Source of the DNA: Thioclava sp. SK-1
GTDB taxonomy: Bacteria; Pseudomonadota; Alphaproteobacteria; Rhodobacterales; Rhodobacteraceae
Assembly: GCF_001705665.1 (NCBI RefSeq)
Contig: NZ_MDHA01000021.1
Coordinates: 124,001 to 188,000, forward strand
Reading direction: 5' to 3'
Length of the DNA: 64,000 nucleotides
Positions 8,998-18,580 of the stretch are shown in pieces (position 1 is the first letter of the stretch; each line of letters opens with the position of its first letter). The position numbers were made by a program, and so were the translations under genes. The notes beneath the pieces are model-generated. The model ran no database searches. It was not told the origin of the DNA and worked only from the letters and a program-made list of their open reading frames with translations.

Positions 8998-9756
8998 TCA
9001 GGCGTCGTCTTCGTCTTCGTCAATCGCCCCCTCGTGGCGCTTGCCGCGATATCCCATCGCCACAACGAATTTCTCGGAACTGTCCTGACGCGAGCTTGGC
9101 GGCTTTACATTCGCGACTTTGGTAAAGTTCATTTTCAGCGCGCGCAGCAAATCCTGTTCGGCCCCGCCTGCCAAAACCTTGGCAACGAATGTTCCGCCCT
9201 CTTCCAACACGTCGAAGGCGAAATAGGCCGCTGCTTCGCATAGCGTCATGATCCGCAGGTGATCGGTGTTTTGATGCCCGGATGAAGAGGCCGCCATATC
9301 TGACATCACCACATCCGCATTGCCACCCAGCCATGCCTTGACCTTCTGATCCGCATCGTCTTCCAAGAAATCCAGCTGATGCAGCTCTGCCCCGGCAATG
9401 GCCTCCACCTCTTGCAGGTCAATGCCCAAAATCGTGCCTTTACGACGGTTGGATTTATCGCCCAACGCGTTGATCCGGCGCACCGCCACCTGGCACCAGC
9501 CACCCGGCGCACAGCCCAAATCAACAACCCGTGCACCCGGCACAAGGAAGCGGTATTTGTCGTCCAGCTCCATAATTTTATAGGCTGCACGCCCGCGATA
9601 GCCGTCTTTCTTGGCCCGCGCGACATAGGGGTCATTCAGCTGCCGATCCAACCATAATGTCGATGACAGCTTGCGACCCTTGGCCGATTTCACACGAACC
9701 CGCAGATCCCGCTGACCGCGCCCCGATGTATTCTTTCCGGTGGGCGTTTTGACCAT
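8998..9756 (-). CDS. rlmE: 23S rRNA (uridine-2'-O)-methyltransferase
   Basis: About 252 residues. RlmE (FtsJ/RrmJ) methylates U2552 of 23S rRNA with S-adenosylmethionine, late in large-subunit assembly. [16 protein letters not shown] is motif [21 protein letters not shown] holds the catalytic Asp region, and [18 protein letters not shown] holds the catalytic Lys. The N-terminal basic stretch ([20 protein letters not shown]) is an alphaproteobacterial extension. The ATG at 9756 starts 4 bp after the upstream Ppx/GppA stop, with a GGAG ribosome site inside that gene's end. The C-terminus is acidic (DEDEDDA). Confidence 0.93.
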   Translation of the reverse strand: MVKTPTGKNTSGRGQRDLRVRVKSAKGRKLSSTLWLDRQLNDPYVARAKKDGYRGRAAYKIMELDDKYRFLVPGARVVDLGCAPGGWCQVAVRRINALGDKSNRRKGTILGIDLQEVEAIAGAELHQLDFLEDDADQKVKAWLGGNADVVMSDMAASSSGHQNTDHLRIMTLCEAAAYFAFDVLEEGGTFVAKVLAGGAEQDLLRALKMNFTKVANVKPPSSRQDSSEKFVVAMGYRGKRHEGAIDEDEDDA

Positions 9757-9760
9757 TGTC

Positions 9761-10873
9761 TTACTCCATTTCCTTGAGCACGCCGTCATCGGCCATCTGC
9801 GCATATAGCAACCCTTCGCGCAGGCCGCGATCCGCGACCGACAGATGATCCGTCGGCCAGACCCGCATCAGCGCCTGCAAAATCGCAGCCCCTGACATGA
9901 TCAGCGTATGTCTATCGCGCCCGATCCGCGGATCCGAGCGCCGGCCATCCGGCCCCAATTGTAAAAACGTGCGAATAACGGCGTCAATCTGTCCGGTCGA
10001 CATGCTTAACCCATCCACCCGGTTCCGGTCATATCGACGCAATCCCAGATGACAGGCGGCCACGGTGGTCACCGTTCCGGATGTGCCGATGATCTGAAAC
10101 CCCTCTTGCGGGCTACCCGAAGAATAGGGTGCGAAATCAGCCAGCTTTTCCTCAAAATACCAGCTCATCAACGCGAAACGGGCCGCATCATCTTCCACAT
10201 CGGCATATTGGTCCTTCAGCGTAGCCACCCCAAGCGGAACAGAGATCCAATCGACGACACGCGCCGCGGGCTCTGGCCCGTCGGGCTGATCGAACCCTTT
10301 GCCAAGCCGCATGATCGCACGCGCCCGGTCGCGCGGTGGCACGTCTTCCAGATCAATCCACACCAGCTCTGTCGATCCGCCGCCGATATCAACCACCAGA
10401 ACCTGCTCGGTCGCGGGTTTAACAAGTGAGGCGCATGAAATTACCGCAAGGCGGGCTTCTTCTTCGGCTGGGATAATCTCTAATGGCAGCCCGGTTTCGC
10501 GCCGTACATAGCGAATGAAATCACGGGCGTTACGCGCGCGCCTGCAGGCTTCCGTAGCAACAAGGCGCATTCGGGTCACATGGTGCTTTTCGATTTTTCG
10601 TCGACAAATCTGCAGCGCCTGCACCGTTCTTGACATAGAGCTACGCGAAAGCCGGCCAAAGGTCTCAAGACCTTGGCCAAGCTGGACAGCCTTTGAGAAG
10701 CTGTCAACCACATGGAACTGAGACCCTTTCGGTCGGGCAATCAGCATGCGGCAACTGTTGGTCCCAAGATCCAACGCGGCATAAAGCTCGTCGGATTCGG
10801 GCCATTGGGTCGCGGGTGGCTCTACCGGTTTTTTCGGGAACGCGCCCGCAGACCTGGGACGCTTGGGCGCCAT
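9761..10873 (-). CDS. Ppx/GppA phosphatase family protein
   Basis: A 370-residue protein of the ASKHA fold. [18 protein letters not shown] is the phosphate-1 loop near residue 30, and [16 protein letters not shown] is the second phosphate-binding loop. [16 protein letters not shown]-like residues between them match exopolyphosphatase/guanosine pentaphosphate phosphatase proteins. Alphaproteobacterial members of this length lack the C-terminal HD extension. Function is exopolyphosphatase or pppGpp phosphatase; the sequence does not decide which. It is co-transcribed with rlmE, 4 bp downstream, a common pairing in this group. Confidence 0.9.
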   Translation of the reverse strand: MAPKRPRSAGAFPKKPVEPPATQWPESDELYAALDLGTNSCRMLIARPKGSQFHVVDSFSKAVQLGQGLETFGRLSRSSMSRTVQALQICRRKIEKHHVTRMRLVATEACRRARNARDFIRYVRRETGLPLEIIPAEEEARLAVISCASLVKPATEQVLVVDIGGGSTELVWIDLEDVPPRDRARAIMRLGKGFDQPDGPEPAARVVDWISVPLGVATLKDQYADVEDDAARFALMSWYFEEKLADFAPYSSGSPQEGFQIIGTSGTVTTVAACHLGLRRYDRNRVDGLSMSTGQIDAVIRTFLQLGPDGRRSDPRIGRDRHTLIMSGAAILQALMRVWPTDHLSVADRGLREGLLYAQMADDGVLKEME

Positions 10874-11178
10874 AGCAAACGCCCTCCGATTTCAAGTTGC
10901 CCTGAACCTATCCCTTGCACCCCGGAGTATCAAGAGATCGCGTGCAAACACACTTACCAGATTACGATATAAATCTGCCCCTGCCACACGGCTTTTTGCG
11001 CCCCCCACATAGATATCGGGTGTATGTGCGACATCTTAGCTTCCGTGGTAACCATCGTAAAAATGCACAACCACTGCTATGTGCCTATACTGACGCGTGA
11101 AGCCTGCACCAAAGCGAACCGTGTGCATTCCATTTTAAAGATTTATATCTTAGGTGGTGGGAAACAGGAGGCCGGGAT
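10874..11178. other. Divergent intergenic region between ppx/gppA and queF
   Basis: About 305 bp without a gene. It must hold divergent promoters for the Ppx/GppA-rlmE unit and queF. A TATACT hexamer at 11087-11092 could be a -10 element for queF, but the -35 is not clear. I looked for a preQ1 aptamer before queF and saw no H-type pseudoknot pattern or the usual A-rich tail. Confidence 0.4.
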
Positions 11179-11643
11179 ATGTCCGACGATATTTATAGCC
11201 ATTTAACGCAGCTGGGCGGCGAGACAAAATTACCCAATTCGCCAGATACAGCGGTGTTGGAGCGCGTGCCAAACCCGCATCCGGGCACGCAATATTGCGT
11301 TCGCTTTGTCGCGCCTGAGTTCACATCATTGTGTCCAATGACAGGTCAGCCCGATTTTGCCCATTTGGTGATTGATTACGTGCCTGGTGATTGGCTCGTA
11401 GAATCCAAATCCCTCAAACTGCTTTTGGGGTCTTACCGCAACCATGGCGATTTTCATGAGGCTTGCACCGTCGGCATCGGCAAGCGGTTGGCAGATACGT
11501 TGAACCCCATTTGGCTGCGCATCGGTGGCTATTGGTACCCACGTGGTGGCATCCCGATTGACGTATTCTGGCAAACAAGTACTGCCCCCGACGGCGTCTG
11601 GATCCCTGATCAGGGCGTCCCGCCCTACCGCGGCCGTGGCTGA
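11179..11643 (+). CDS. queF: NADPH-dependent 7-cyano-7-deazaguanine reductase
   Basis: A 154-residue type I (single-domain, tunnelling-fold) QueF that reduces preQ0 to preQ1 in queuosine biosynthesis. The catalytic Cys sits in [13 protein letters not shown] (about C51), and the substrate and NADPH motif is seen as [20 protein letters not shown] near residue 75. Length fits the unimodular class rather than the longer E. coli type. AGGAGG lies 8 nt upstream of the ATG. No other queuosine gene is in the window. Confidence 0.95.
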   Translation: MSDDIYSHLTQLGGETKLPNSPDTAVLERVPNPHPGTQYCVRFVAPEFTSLCPMTGQPDFAHLVIDYVPGDWLVESKSLKLLLGSYRNHGDFHEACTVGIGKRLADTLNPIWLRIGGYWYPRGGIPIDVFWQTSTAPDGVWIPDQGVPPYRGRG

Positions 11644-12087
11644 GTCGCATTAAAGTAGCATGCCGTGGGAGTGTCGCACCCGTTGCGGAGGCATATAATG
11701 GATCAAATCCATTAAGTGCTGAACCTCGGCCCCATCAAGGGCCGAGGTTGCAATGAGGGATCTCATATAACAACCCTACCAGAAGGGGCTCACATCCTTT
11801 GGTAGTATATTTCTAGAATACCTGCCTAAAATCTATCATGCTAGATTTATGCAGCAGACATAGCTTCAAAATGCTCAGTCCATTACTGACTGTTGAAACC
11901 AGCCTTACTTGGTCAAGTCCTTAACGGATATTGGCGCCTAACGGCCAATCCTGACGGCCAGCGCAGCCAAAAGCCAATTTTAAGTTCCGCGCTTGATGCG
12001 CCCGGCAGGTCGACATAGCCGTTTCGCCAGGCCCATTTTACGCAAAGAGTGACAAGGCACCCAAGCAATAAGCGCGAATACTACAGC
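11644..12087. other. Gene-free, hairpin-rich region, possible small RNA
   Basis: About 444 bp without a credible protein gene. Reading the plus strand: a TATAAT at 11694-11699, a 6-bp hairpin at 11698-11712, an 11-bp perfect stem with a 6-nt loop at 11722-11749, and a bulged 10-bp hairpin at 11776-11805. A GGAGG followed by ATG at 11698 opens a 5-codon frame (MDQIH) that coincides with the first hairpin. No T-run follows the 11-bp stem, so it is not a standard terminator. The rest, to ctrA, shows a 6-bp stem around 11930-11955 and nothing else I can name. Confidence 0.35.
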
Positions 12088-12795
12088 TTAACTAGCGACG
12101 CGGCGTTCCATCTCACCTGGATCTGGATCGCGCAGGACATAGCCACGCCCCCACACCGTTTCGATATAATTCTCACCGCCTGTTGCATCAGCAAGCTTTT
12201 TACGCAGCTTACAAATGAAAACGTCGATAATCTTCAGCTCTGGCTCATCCATACCGCCATATAGATGATTCAGGAACATTTCCTTGGTAAGTGTCGTTCC
12301 CTTACGCAAGCTCAACAGCTCCAGCATCTGATATTCTTTGCCAGTCAGGTGAACAGGTTTGTTTTCAACCTCAACCGTCTTGGCATCAAGGTTAACAGAC
12401 ACAAGCCCTGTGCGAATGATCGACTGAGAATGCCCTTTTGAACGGCGAATAATCGCATGGATCCGGGCAACCAATTCTTCTCGATGGAACGGTTTGGTCA
12501 TATAGTCATCGGCACCGAAACCAAAACCTTTGATCTTATTTTCCGTGTCATCTGCACCCGTCAAAATTAGAATGGGTGTATCAACCTTGGACAGGCGCAG
12601 CTGACGCAGAACCTCATGCCCGTTCATGTCGGGCAAGTTCAGATCAAGCAAGATCAGATCATAGTCATAGAGCTTGGCAAGATCTATTCCCTCTTCACCA
12701 AGATCGGTGCAATAGACATTCAAATTGGCGTGCGTCAGCATCAGCTCGATGCTTCGCGACGTTGTGGGATCGTCTTCCACCAACAAAATCCGCAT
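12088..12795 (-). CDS. ctrA: Cell-cycle response regulator CtrA
   Basis: A 235-residue OmpR-type response regulator. The receiver domain has the acidic pair E7-D8-D9 and phospho-acceptor D51 in [13 protein letters not shown]; the winged-helix domain includes [20 protein letters not shown] and [21 protein letters not shown], nearly diagnostic for CtrA. It activates or represses cell-cycle, flagellar and often gene-transfer-agent genes at TTAA-N7-TTAA sites after phosphorylation through CckA and ChpT. CckA is encoded at 34594-36945 and its inhibitor SciP just upstream. In Rhodobacterales CtrA is mainly a motility and phenotypic heterogeneity regulator and often non-essential. A candidate CtrA box lies 53 bp upstream. 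Confidence 0.97.
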   Translation of the reverse strand: MRILLVEDDPTTSRSIELMLTHANLNVYCTDLGEEGIDLAKLYDYDLILLDLNLPDMNGHEVLRQLRLSKVDTPILILTGADDTENKIKGFGFGADDYMTKPFHREELVARIHAIIRRSKGHSQSIIRTGLVSVNLDAKTVEVENKPVHLTGKEYQMLELLSLRKGTTLTKEMFLNHLYGGMDEPELKIIDVFICKLRKKLADATGGENYIETVWGRGYVLRDPDPGEMERRVAS

Positions 12796-12847
12796 TCTGG
12801 GTTCTCCGCATTAATCCCTCGGTCAACTATACATTGCAGCCAAATGG

Positions 12848-12862
12848 TTAACACACTCTTAC
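12848..12862. promoter_or_regulatory. Near-consensus CtrA box upstream of ctrA
   Basis: TTAA, seven bases, TTAC: seven of eight fixed positions of the TTAA-N7-TTAA consensus. It lies between the ctrA start and the sciP stop, where autoregulation would act. Support is by motif only. Confidence 0.45.
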
Positions 12863-12889
12863 TGGGATAGGTTAATTTTCATAATCACC

Positions 12890-13168
12890 TTATGGTTGTC
12901 TATATTTTTGGATTGCGGTGACTTTCAAACCTGCAATACCATGTTTCTGGACAGCTTGTGTCCAGATATCCAGCTCTTCATCCGAAAGATCATATCTTTC
13001 GAGAACTTCTGATCGTGTGATCAGACCAAAGGCCACTGCTTGCACGATGATTGCCTTACGCGACGCCACCCAACGCCGTGTTTTCTGTGGCGGAAGATCT
13101 GCACGAGTCAAAATCGTTCCGTCAGGTAGGCTCACCGAGCGTGGACCATCAACTTTTTTCAGATACAT
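12890..13168 (-). CDS. sciP: CtrA inhibitor SciP (DUF1153)
   Basis: A 92-residue small helix-turn-helix protein. SLPDGTILTRADLPP, then TRRWVASRKAIIVQAVAFG and LSDEELDIWTQAVQKHGIAG are the DUF1153/SciP landmarks. In Caulobacter SciP binds CtrA and blocks activation of CtrA-dependent promoters in G1. The ATG at 13168 is chosen: GGGGG lies 7 nt before it; a GTG two codons upstream (13174) is possible. It is on the same strand as ctrA and 94 bp before it, so both could share a transcript. A one-mismatch CtrA box lies 47 bp upstream, fitting a negative feedback loop (inference). Confidence 0.92.
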   Translation of the reverse strand: MYLKKVDGPRSVSLPDGTILTRADLPPQKTRRWVASRKAIIVQAVAFGLITRSEVLERYDLSDEELDIWTQAVQKHGIAGLKVTAIQKYRQP

Positions 13169-13215
13169 GGGCACACCCCCTTCAACTTTCTATGAGCAAC
13201 TGTGACCGCAGGCTC

Positions 13216-13230
13216 TTAACGACGGGTGAA
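13216..13230. promoter_or_regulatory. Near-consensus CtrA box upstream of sciP
   Basis: TTAA, seven bases, TGAA: seven of eight fixed positions. It lies in the divergent region between sciP and mnmA, 47 bp before the sciP start. Motif evidence only. Confidence 0.35.
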
Positions 13231-13295
13231 ACCTTCCCTTGTTAATATGTTGCATTTTCATATATTTCTGCGGACCTGGTTAAGGGATCGCTGAC

Positions 13296-14438
13296 ATGAG
13301 CACGGACATACCGTTGAATTCGCTAGGTTTCGCCAAGAAACCCGCTGACACCCGAGTCGTTGTTGCCATGTCTGGTGGCGTCGATAGCTCCGTCGTGGCA
13401 GCACAATTGGCTGAAGAAGGTTACGATGTGGTCGGTGTCACGTTGCAACTTTACGATCATGGGGCCGCCTTGGCGAAAAAAGGTGCCTGTTGCGCGGGGC
13501 AAGATATTCACGATGCCCGCCGGGTCGCTGAAGCCATGGGTTTCCCACATTATGTGCTGGATTACGAAAACACATTCCGCGAGGCTGTGATTGATGAATT
13601 TGCGGATGCCTATTTGGGGGGGGCCACCCCTGTTCCATGCATTCGTTGCAATGAACGCGTTAAATTCAAAGACTTACTGGAAACAGCTAAGGATCTGGAT
13701 GCAGATTGTATGGCAACAGGCCATTATATTCAGCGCAAACCCGGCCCGCTGAAGGCCGAGCTGCACTGCGCTGCCGATGCCAATCGCGATCAAAGCTATT
13801 TCTTGTTTTCCACCAAGCAAGAGCAGTTGGACTTCCTACGGTTTCCACTCGGTCATCTGCCATCCAAAAACGAAACCCGCGCACTGGCTGCTAAATACGG
13901 GCTCTCGGTCGCGGATAAACCTGACAGTCAGGACATTTGTTTCGTACCAAATGGGAACTATGCCAGCGTGATCGAAAAGCTGCGTCCGGGTGCGGCCGAT
14001 CCTGGCGATATCGTCGATATGAATGGAACCGTTGTCGGCACGCATAAAGGTGTCATTCATTATACAATTGGTCAAAGACGTGGGCTTGGAATCGGTGGGC
14101 AAGCCGATCCTCTTTACGTTGTTCGGCTTGATCCGGATAAAAAGCAGGTCATCGTCGGCCCGAAAGAGGCCCTTGCGACTCGGGTGATTCCCGTGCGCGA
14201 GATCAACTGGCTTGGCGATGAGCCTTTCACATCCCGCAAGGAGTGGCATCTCGCGGTCAAGGTGCGCTCCACCCGGCCGCCACGCGATGCGATCGTTCGC
14301 CCGATTTCGGAAACCGAAGCTGAGGTTGAGCTGATCGTTGCGGAAGAAGGGGTCTCCCCCGGGCAGGCCTGCGTGTTCTACTCCCCCGATGACAGCCGTA
14401 TTCTGGGCGGAGGTTGGATTTGGAAAGGCGCCGCGTAA
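13296..14438 (+). CDS. mnmA: tRNA-specific 2-thiouridylase
   Basis: A 380-residue enzyme that thiolates U34 of tRNA-Lys, -Glu and -Gln using ATP and a persulfide relay. [17 protein letters not shown] is the PP-loop ATPase motif near residue 22. The catalytic cysteines are in [11 protein letters not shown] (about residues 110-120) and [12 protein letters not shown] (about residue 210). The C-terminal beta-barrel includes [10 protein letters not shown]. The ATG at 13296 is preceded by AAGGG 11 nt away. It is divergent from sciP and followed by an intrinsic terminator. Confidence 0.96.
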   Translation: MSTDIPLNSLGFAKKPADTRVVVAMSGGVDSSVVAAQLAEEGYDVVGVTLQLYDHGAALAKKGACCAGQDIHDARRVAEAMGFPHYVLDYENTFREAVIDEFADAYLGGATPVPCIRCNERVKFKDLLETAKDLDADCMATGHYIQRKPGPLKAELHCAADANRDQSYFLFSTKQEQLDFLRFPLGHLPSKNETRALAAKYGLSVADKPDSQDICFVPNGNYASVIEKLRPGAADPGDIVDMNGTVVGTHKGVIHYTIGQRRGLGIGGQADPLYVVRLDPDKKQVIVGPKEALATRVIPVREINWLGDEPFTSRKEWHLAVKVRSTRPPRDAIVRPISETEAEVELIVAEEGVSPGQACVFYSPDDSRILGGGWIWKGAA

Positions 14439-14495
14439 ATACAGCCACAGGTTGCGCCGCCCTTAACAAATCGGTTTCAAATTTAGCGAAAATAA

Positions 14496-14535
14496 AAATG
14501 GCGGGATGGATTTTCCCGCCATTTGTAATATTTTT
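14496..14535 (+). terminator. Rho-independent terminator after mnmA
   Basis: An 11-bp perfect stem, AAATGGCGGGA with TCCCGCCATTT (14496-14506 and 14514-14524), followed by a T-rich tail to 14535. It lies 57 bp after the mnmA stop and just before the 3' end of the convergent phasin-like gene. Confidence 0.85.
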
Positions 14536-14583
14536 CGGCTATTCCTAAACACAGATGAACCGAAATATACGAATCTCTGCGAC

Positions 14584-15291
14584 TCACAGCGCGGCGTTAA
14601 CGCTCTTCTCGGTCATTCCCATCAAAGCGGATGTAAATTTCTCGGCCTGTGCTGTGTAATCGCTTACCGCACTATGCCAAAAATCCGTCATGATCGGCAT
14701 CGCCTCCATCGGAGAGCGCGTGGCACAAAGCGCCTCTAGCGTATCACATTCTTGATTATACCGGTTTTTTACGAAATCCAGCATTTCTATATTTTGCTCA
14801 ATGATCGCATCGGTCAGCGCGGCTTGTGGCTTGAACATTGCGGAAAAATCAAAGCTGGGTATGGCCAGACATCCGGCAAAGTCTGATTTGACTGCCGCAG
14901 TTTTTGATGCCGCGCCAACGTCGGCCGCAGCAGCAGCCGGTTGTGCTGCGGCTTTGGCAGGGCGACGTGCAGCAGCACGCGGCTTCGCCGGGGCTTTTTT
15001 GCGCGCAGGGGCAGGTTTCGCGGCCGCCTTCGGCATTTCAGCAGGTTCGGCCTTCGCCGCGACCGGCGCAGGCTTGTCTTCGACTGCTACCGTTTTTTCG
15101 GTTTTGCTCTCAGAAACAGGTGCGGGCGTTTTAACAACTGCTGCCGCAACCGTATCCGATGCCTCCAGCTCCGTATCTGATACTGGTGCTGACGTCACAT
15201 TCTCGGTCGGTTTCAGTGGGGCGTCCGATGCCACAGCATCCTGTGCAGGTGCGGCCATTTCGGCCTCAGGGGTGATCGGGTCTTGGGCCAT
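14584..15291 (-). CDS. Phasin-family protein with a long Ala/Pro/Lys-rich N-terminus
   Basis: About 235 residues in two parts. Residues 1-150 are low complexity, rich in Ala, Pro, Glu and then Lys/Arg; PAPARKKAPAKPRAAARRPA resembles histone H1-like tails. Residues about 160-235 form amphipathic helices with a phasin-like pattern (ALTDAIIEQNIEMLDFVKNR and DFWHSAVSDYTAQAEKFTSA). Phasins coat polyhydroxyalkanoate granules; the basic tail could also bind DNA. No PHA synthase is in the window. The ATG at 15291 is chosen because GAGGAG lies 8 nt upstream; the frame extends to 15306. Confidence 0.7.
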   Translation of the reverse strand: MAQDPITPEAEMAAPAQDAVASDAPLKPTENVTSAPVSDTELEASDTVAAAVVKTPAPVSESKTEKTVAVEDKPAPVAAKAEPAEMPKAAAKPAPARKKAPAKPRAAARRPAKAAAQPAAAAADVGAASKTAAVKSDFAGCLAIPSFDFSAMFKPQAALTDAIIEQNIEMLDFVKNRYNQECDTLEALCATRSPMEAMPIMTDFWHSAVSDYTAQAEKFTSALMGMTEKSVNAAL

Positions 15292-15489
15292 ATCCGTTCT
15301 CCTCAACTCTTAGGACAATTTTCTCCACTGTCCGGCGCCCATGCAACAGTCGAATGACTTAGCGGCAAGCTTTGTGAACAAAAAATCGTGCATCGCCACA
15401 GATTTCAGCGCCATTTTGCCAAAACCACTGCGCCATTTCACTGGTTTGCACAGTGAGTTCTGCATTTGGGAGGTGGACGATGCAAAACA

Positions 15490-16986
15490 ATGGATCACAT
15501 ACCTCTATCTGACACGCCTATCAGATTCGTCCCCGTAGCTATTGAGCCCCAAATGCCCAACCTTCGCGCCTATATCCTGCCTTTGACCGTCGCATTTGCC
15601 CTGTTGATGGAGCTGATTGACGCAACCATTTTGACCACCGCGATGCCAACAATCGCGCGTGCTTTGGATGTTGAGGTTCTGGCCCTGAAGCTGGCGCTGA
15701 CCACCTATATGATCTGTTTTGCGGGGTTTGTGCCGGTATCAGGTTGGATCGCAGACAGGTATGGTGCGCGCCGCACGTTCCTAACCGCAATGGTGGTGTT
15801 TATCGGGGCATCGGCGCTGTGCGCGGTGCAGACCAATCTGCACGGGCTGATCGCCGCGCGCGCAATCCAAGGTCTGGGCGCAGCATTGATGACCCCGGTC
15901 GGACGATTGATCGTGCTGCGCAACACCGAGAAATCGGACATGGTTCGCGCGATGGTCTATCTGACCGTCCCCGCGTTAATTGGCCCCGCGCTGGGTCCGT
16001 TCATCGGTGCTGCCGTAACCGAGTATTTGGGTTGGCGTTGGATCTTTTTGATCAATGTGCCGTTAGGGGGCATCGCTTTGGCTTTGGCGATGCGTCACCT
16101 GCCAAAAGACACCCCTGGCCACCCTGCCCCGTTTGATGTGATTGGCTTTTTCCTTTCCGCGATTGGACTGATGTCGATCATGGCAGGGCTCAGCTCATTG
16201 GGTGAACATGTCTTGCCAATGCCCTTGGCATGGGCGCTGACTGTCACTGGCGCGGGTGTGTTGTTTGTTTATTGGCGCCGCGTCCGGCGGCGTGATGATG
16301 CGTTACTGGACCCGCAATTGTTTCAACACCGGACATTTTCTGTGGGAATTTGGGGCGGTCTGATCTTTCGCTTGGCTATCGGCGGCTCTGCCCTCATCTT
16401 GCCGCTGTTCTTTCAGCTGGGCTTGGGCATGTCGATCCTGATGTCGGGCGCATTGACCGGGGTAACTGCCATCGGGGCCCTGATTGTGCGTGGGTTTTCT
16501 GCCAACATCGTCAATCGCTTTGGTTTTCGTCCGGTGCTGATTGCTGGCACGCTGATCCGCGGGTTGACATTACTGGGCTTCGTCACCGTCTCAACGCCTT
16601 CTGATTGGCAAATCCTTCCGCTTTTGCTGATCGGCGGGATCGCGCAGGCGGTTACATTTACCGCGATCAACGCGATCACCTTTGGTGACCTGAACTCGGT
16701 CGAAATGAGCCGAGGCACCTCGATGTCCTCTGTCGGGCAACAGGTCTCTCTGACGCTTGGTATTGCCCTGGCCGGGATCGCGATAGAAATCGGCGCAGCG
16801 CTGACACAGGCTGCAATGTCCAATTCTGCGATAGGCTTGTCCGCCTTTACCGTAGGCTTTTGTATCATCGCATTGACCGGGCCTGTCTCTGCCCTGATTT
16901 TCATGCGCTTGCGGCCCGAAGACGGTGCGGAAATGCGCGGCCTACGCAACCGCCCCCCCGAAGCCCGACCGCATCCAGGGCGTTAA
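15490..16986 (+). CDS. MFS transporter, DHA2 (EmrB/QacA) drug-exporter type
   Basis: About 498 residues with some 14 hydrophobic segments, the DHA2 topology of proton-driven multidrug exporters. The first helix has LLMELIDATILTTAMPTIA (motif D1-like), the loop between helices 2 and 3 has GWIADRYGARRTFL (motif A), and helix 5 has IGPALGPFIGAAVTEYLGW (motif C of antiporters). The substrate is unknown. The start is unsure: ATG 15490 is used. GGGAGGTGG at 15468-15475 is too far and instead fits a 10-codon frame at 15480; an in-frame ATG at 15553 is also possible. It converges on the outer-membrane gene with 6 bp between. Confidence 0.88.
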   Translation: MDHIPLSDTPIRFVPVAIEPQMPNLRAYILPLTVAFALLMELIDATILTTAMPTIARALDVEVLALKLALTTYMICFAGFVPVSGWIADRYGARRTFLTAMVVFIGASALCAVQTNLHGLIAARAIQGLGAALMTPVGRLIVLRNTEKSDMVRAMVYLTVPALIGPALGPFIGAAVTEYLGWRWIFLINVPLGGIALALAMRHLPKDTPGHPAPFDVIGFFLSAIGLMSIMAGLSSLGEHVLPMPLAWALTVTGAGVLFVYWRRVRRRDDALLDPQLFQHRTFSVGIWGGLIFRLAIGGSALILPLFFQLGLGMSILMSGALTGVTAIGALIVRGFSANIVNRFGFRPVLIAGTLIRGLTLLGFVTVSTPSDWQILPLLLIGGIAQAVTFTAINAITFGDLNSVEMSRGTSMSSVGQQVSLTLGIALAGIAIEIGAALTQAAMSNSAIGLSAFTVGFCIIALTGPVSALIFMRLRPEDGAEMRGLRNRPPEARPHPGR

Positions 16987-16992
16987 AACCGA

Positions 16993-18390
16993 TCAGTGCG
17001 TCATGAACGGAATTTTCAACCCCAGCTGCGCAAAAGTTGGTGCCATCCCGCCGTCACCCTTTAAGGCCTGCAACTTGCCAATCCCTAATGAAAGCTTGGC
17101 GCGGTCGGTCACACGATAGTCAATTTCCGCCCGAAGCGACCCGATTGGCCCACCGTTGGTTTCCACAGCCCCACCACCAGCAGCGCCCACATGCCCTTCT
17201 AACGACACGGTCCAATCGGATGTAAGCGGCAGCTCATATCCAACCCCCAGCATACCAATCGCATAACCCGAGACATCGCCAGACATCGTGGTCTGCGCAT
17301 TGCCGGTCAAATACAGCTGATCTGTCAGGAACATATCAAGAGACGATTCCTGCATGACAATGTTACCTGAGCCAAAGCTCGACGCTTTGCGCAGGCCATC
17401 ATTTTCAACCTGCAGTGACAGGCCGGCGCTGAATTGCCAGCGCTGCGCCTGAGGTGCCCGGGTATCGCGCGCGAACACCCGGGCCAAACGGATTTGACCA
17501 TACGTGCCGTCAAACGCCCCATCCGCAATTTGCTGGCCAAGACTGAATTGCACGTCCAAACCACTGGACAGTGGCACGGCCAAACCGACGCCTGCCTGAC
17601 CAAACCACCCGGATCCGGTGTCAACATCACCACCACCGCCCAGGCCAAGCGCCGCCTCACCATAAAGGTTCACCGCCCCCAGCCCCCAGTAATACCGTGC
17701 CCCCGAAAGGATTTGCATGTAGCCTTCTGCGCCGTCGGCCGCACCGTCGGCGGCGAAGATCACATCCATTTGCGGGCTATGGGCAAACGCCAATTCCGCG
17801 CCCACCAAACCAAGATCGGCCTGCGCGCCACCGCTTCGGTTTCGGCTACTGTCAGAGGCTGCGCCCCCCGTTGCTCTTAATGCAACCGAACGCAAAACCG
17901 GCGCTTGCCCCTCCGCGGCAAGCGCGCGATGCAGACCAACGCTCAATGCCGGGTCATCAACATCAACCCCATCGATGGACACCCAGGACAAGCCCAGCTC
18001 CAGCTCATTTTTCGCAGTCACTGGGAAAGCGAACGCCACATTCGTGCGCCACATCAGCCCGTCGCCTTCAACCTCCGCCGCTCCGCCGCCGCCGCCTATG
18101 AAACCAGAAAACCGTAAGGTGACATTCCGGCCCAGAGACACATCTTTCATCGCCTCAAAGCCCCAAAAAAAAGCACCGCCTGCATCCCCTGCAGCAGAGG
18201 AGTAAATAGATTGCCCCAAATGCCAGCCAGCGCCCAGCTCTTTGCCGACATAGAACCGATGCAAAGCCTCAATTTTGCTTTCGGGCTGGTTCAGGATATC
18301 CAGCCCCGTTGCCAGCTCAAAGGCCGATCCTGCGGTTCCAAAACCCCCGAAAACTGCACTCAATACAATGCATGACAAACGGTTGCGCAT
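16993..18390 (-). CDS. Putative outer-membrane beta-barrel protein, unrecognised family
   Basis: 465 residues. The N-terminus is a Sec signal (MRNRLSCIVLSAVFGGFGTAGSAFE) with cleavage likely after GSA. The rest is a run of alternating polar and hydrophobic strands with glycine- and aromatic-rich turns (VTLRFSGFIGGGG, VNLYGEAALGLGGG, WTVSLEGHVGAAGGG, RAKLSLGIGKLQAL), as in outer-membrane barrels; perhaps 16 strands. The last residues are IPFMTH rather than the usual terminal Phe. I cannot assign a family. GGAGG lies 6 nt before the ATG. Function could be a porin-like channel or surface protein. Confidence 0.6.
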   Translation of the reverse strand: MRNRLSCIVLSAVFGGFGTAGSAFELATGLDILNQPESKIEALHRFYVGKELGAGWHLGQSIYSSAAGDAGGAFFWGFEAMKDVSLGRNVTLRFSGFIGGGGGAAEVEGDGLMWRTNVAFAFPVTAKNELELGLSWVSIDGVDVDDPALSVGLHRALAAEGQAPVLRSVALRATGGAASDSSRNRSGGAQADLGLVGAELAFAHSPQMDVIFAADGAADGAEGYMQILSGARYYWGLGAVNLYGEAALGLGGGGDVDTGSGWFGQAGVGLAVPLSSGLDVQFSLGQQIADGAFDGTYGQIRLARVFARDTRAPQAQRWQFSAGLSLQVENDGLRKASSFGSGNIVMQESSLDMFLTDQLYLTGNAQTTMSGDVSGYAIGMLGVGYELPLTSDWTVSLEGHVGAAGGGAVETNGGPIGSLRAEIDYRVTDRAKLSLGIGKLQALKGDGGMAPTFAQLGLKIPFMTH

Positions 18391-18580
18391 TGAAACCTCC
18401 TTTGACCCGTCAATTACTTAACAAGAAATCTGAAAGAAACCGCGCCTTTGTGCAAAGCAAAGCATTCAACGACAGAAGTTTTTTTGTGATTGCCGCGCAA
18501 ATATCACGCCGAGTAATGCGACTTTTGGTAATCACAGCACCGCATGGCACATTGCTCCCGATGTCTATGACCCTTGCACC

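Noticed and set aside
11040-11178. preQ1 riboswitch upstream of queF
   Set aside because: No pseudoknot-compatible stem with a following A-rich tail was found by eye; the family is also rare in this lineage.
15480-15512. Ten-codon leader peptide before the MFS gene
   Set aside because: It has a good ribosome site but no attenuator hairpin, no codon bias and no sign of a regulated amino acid.
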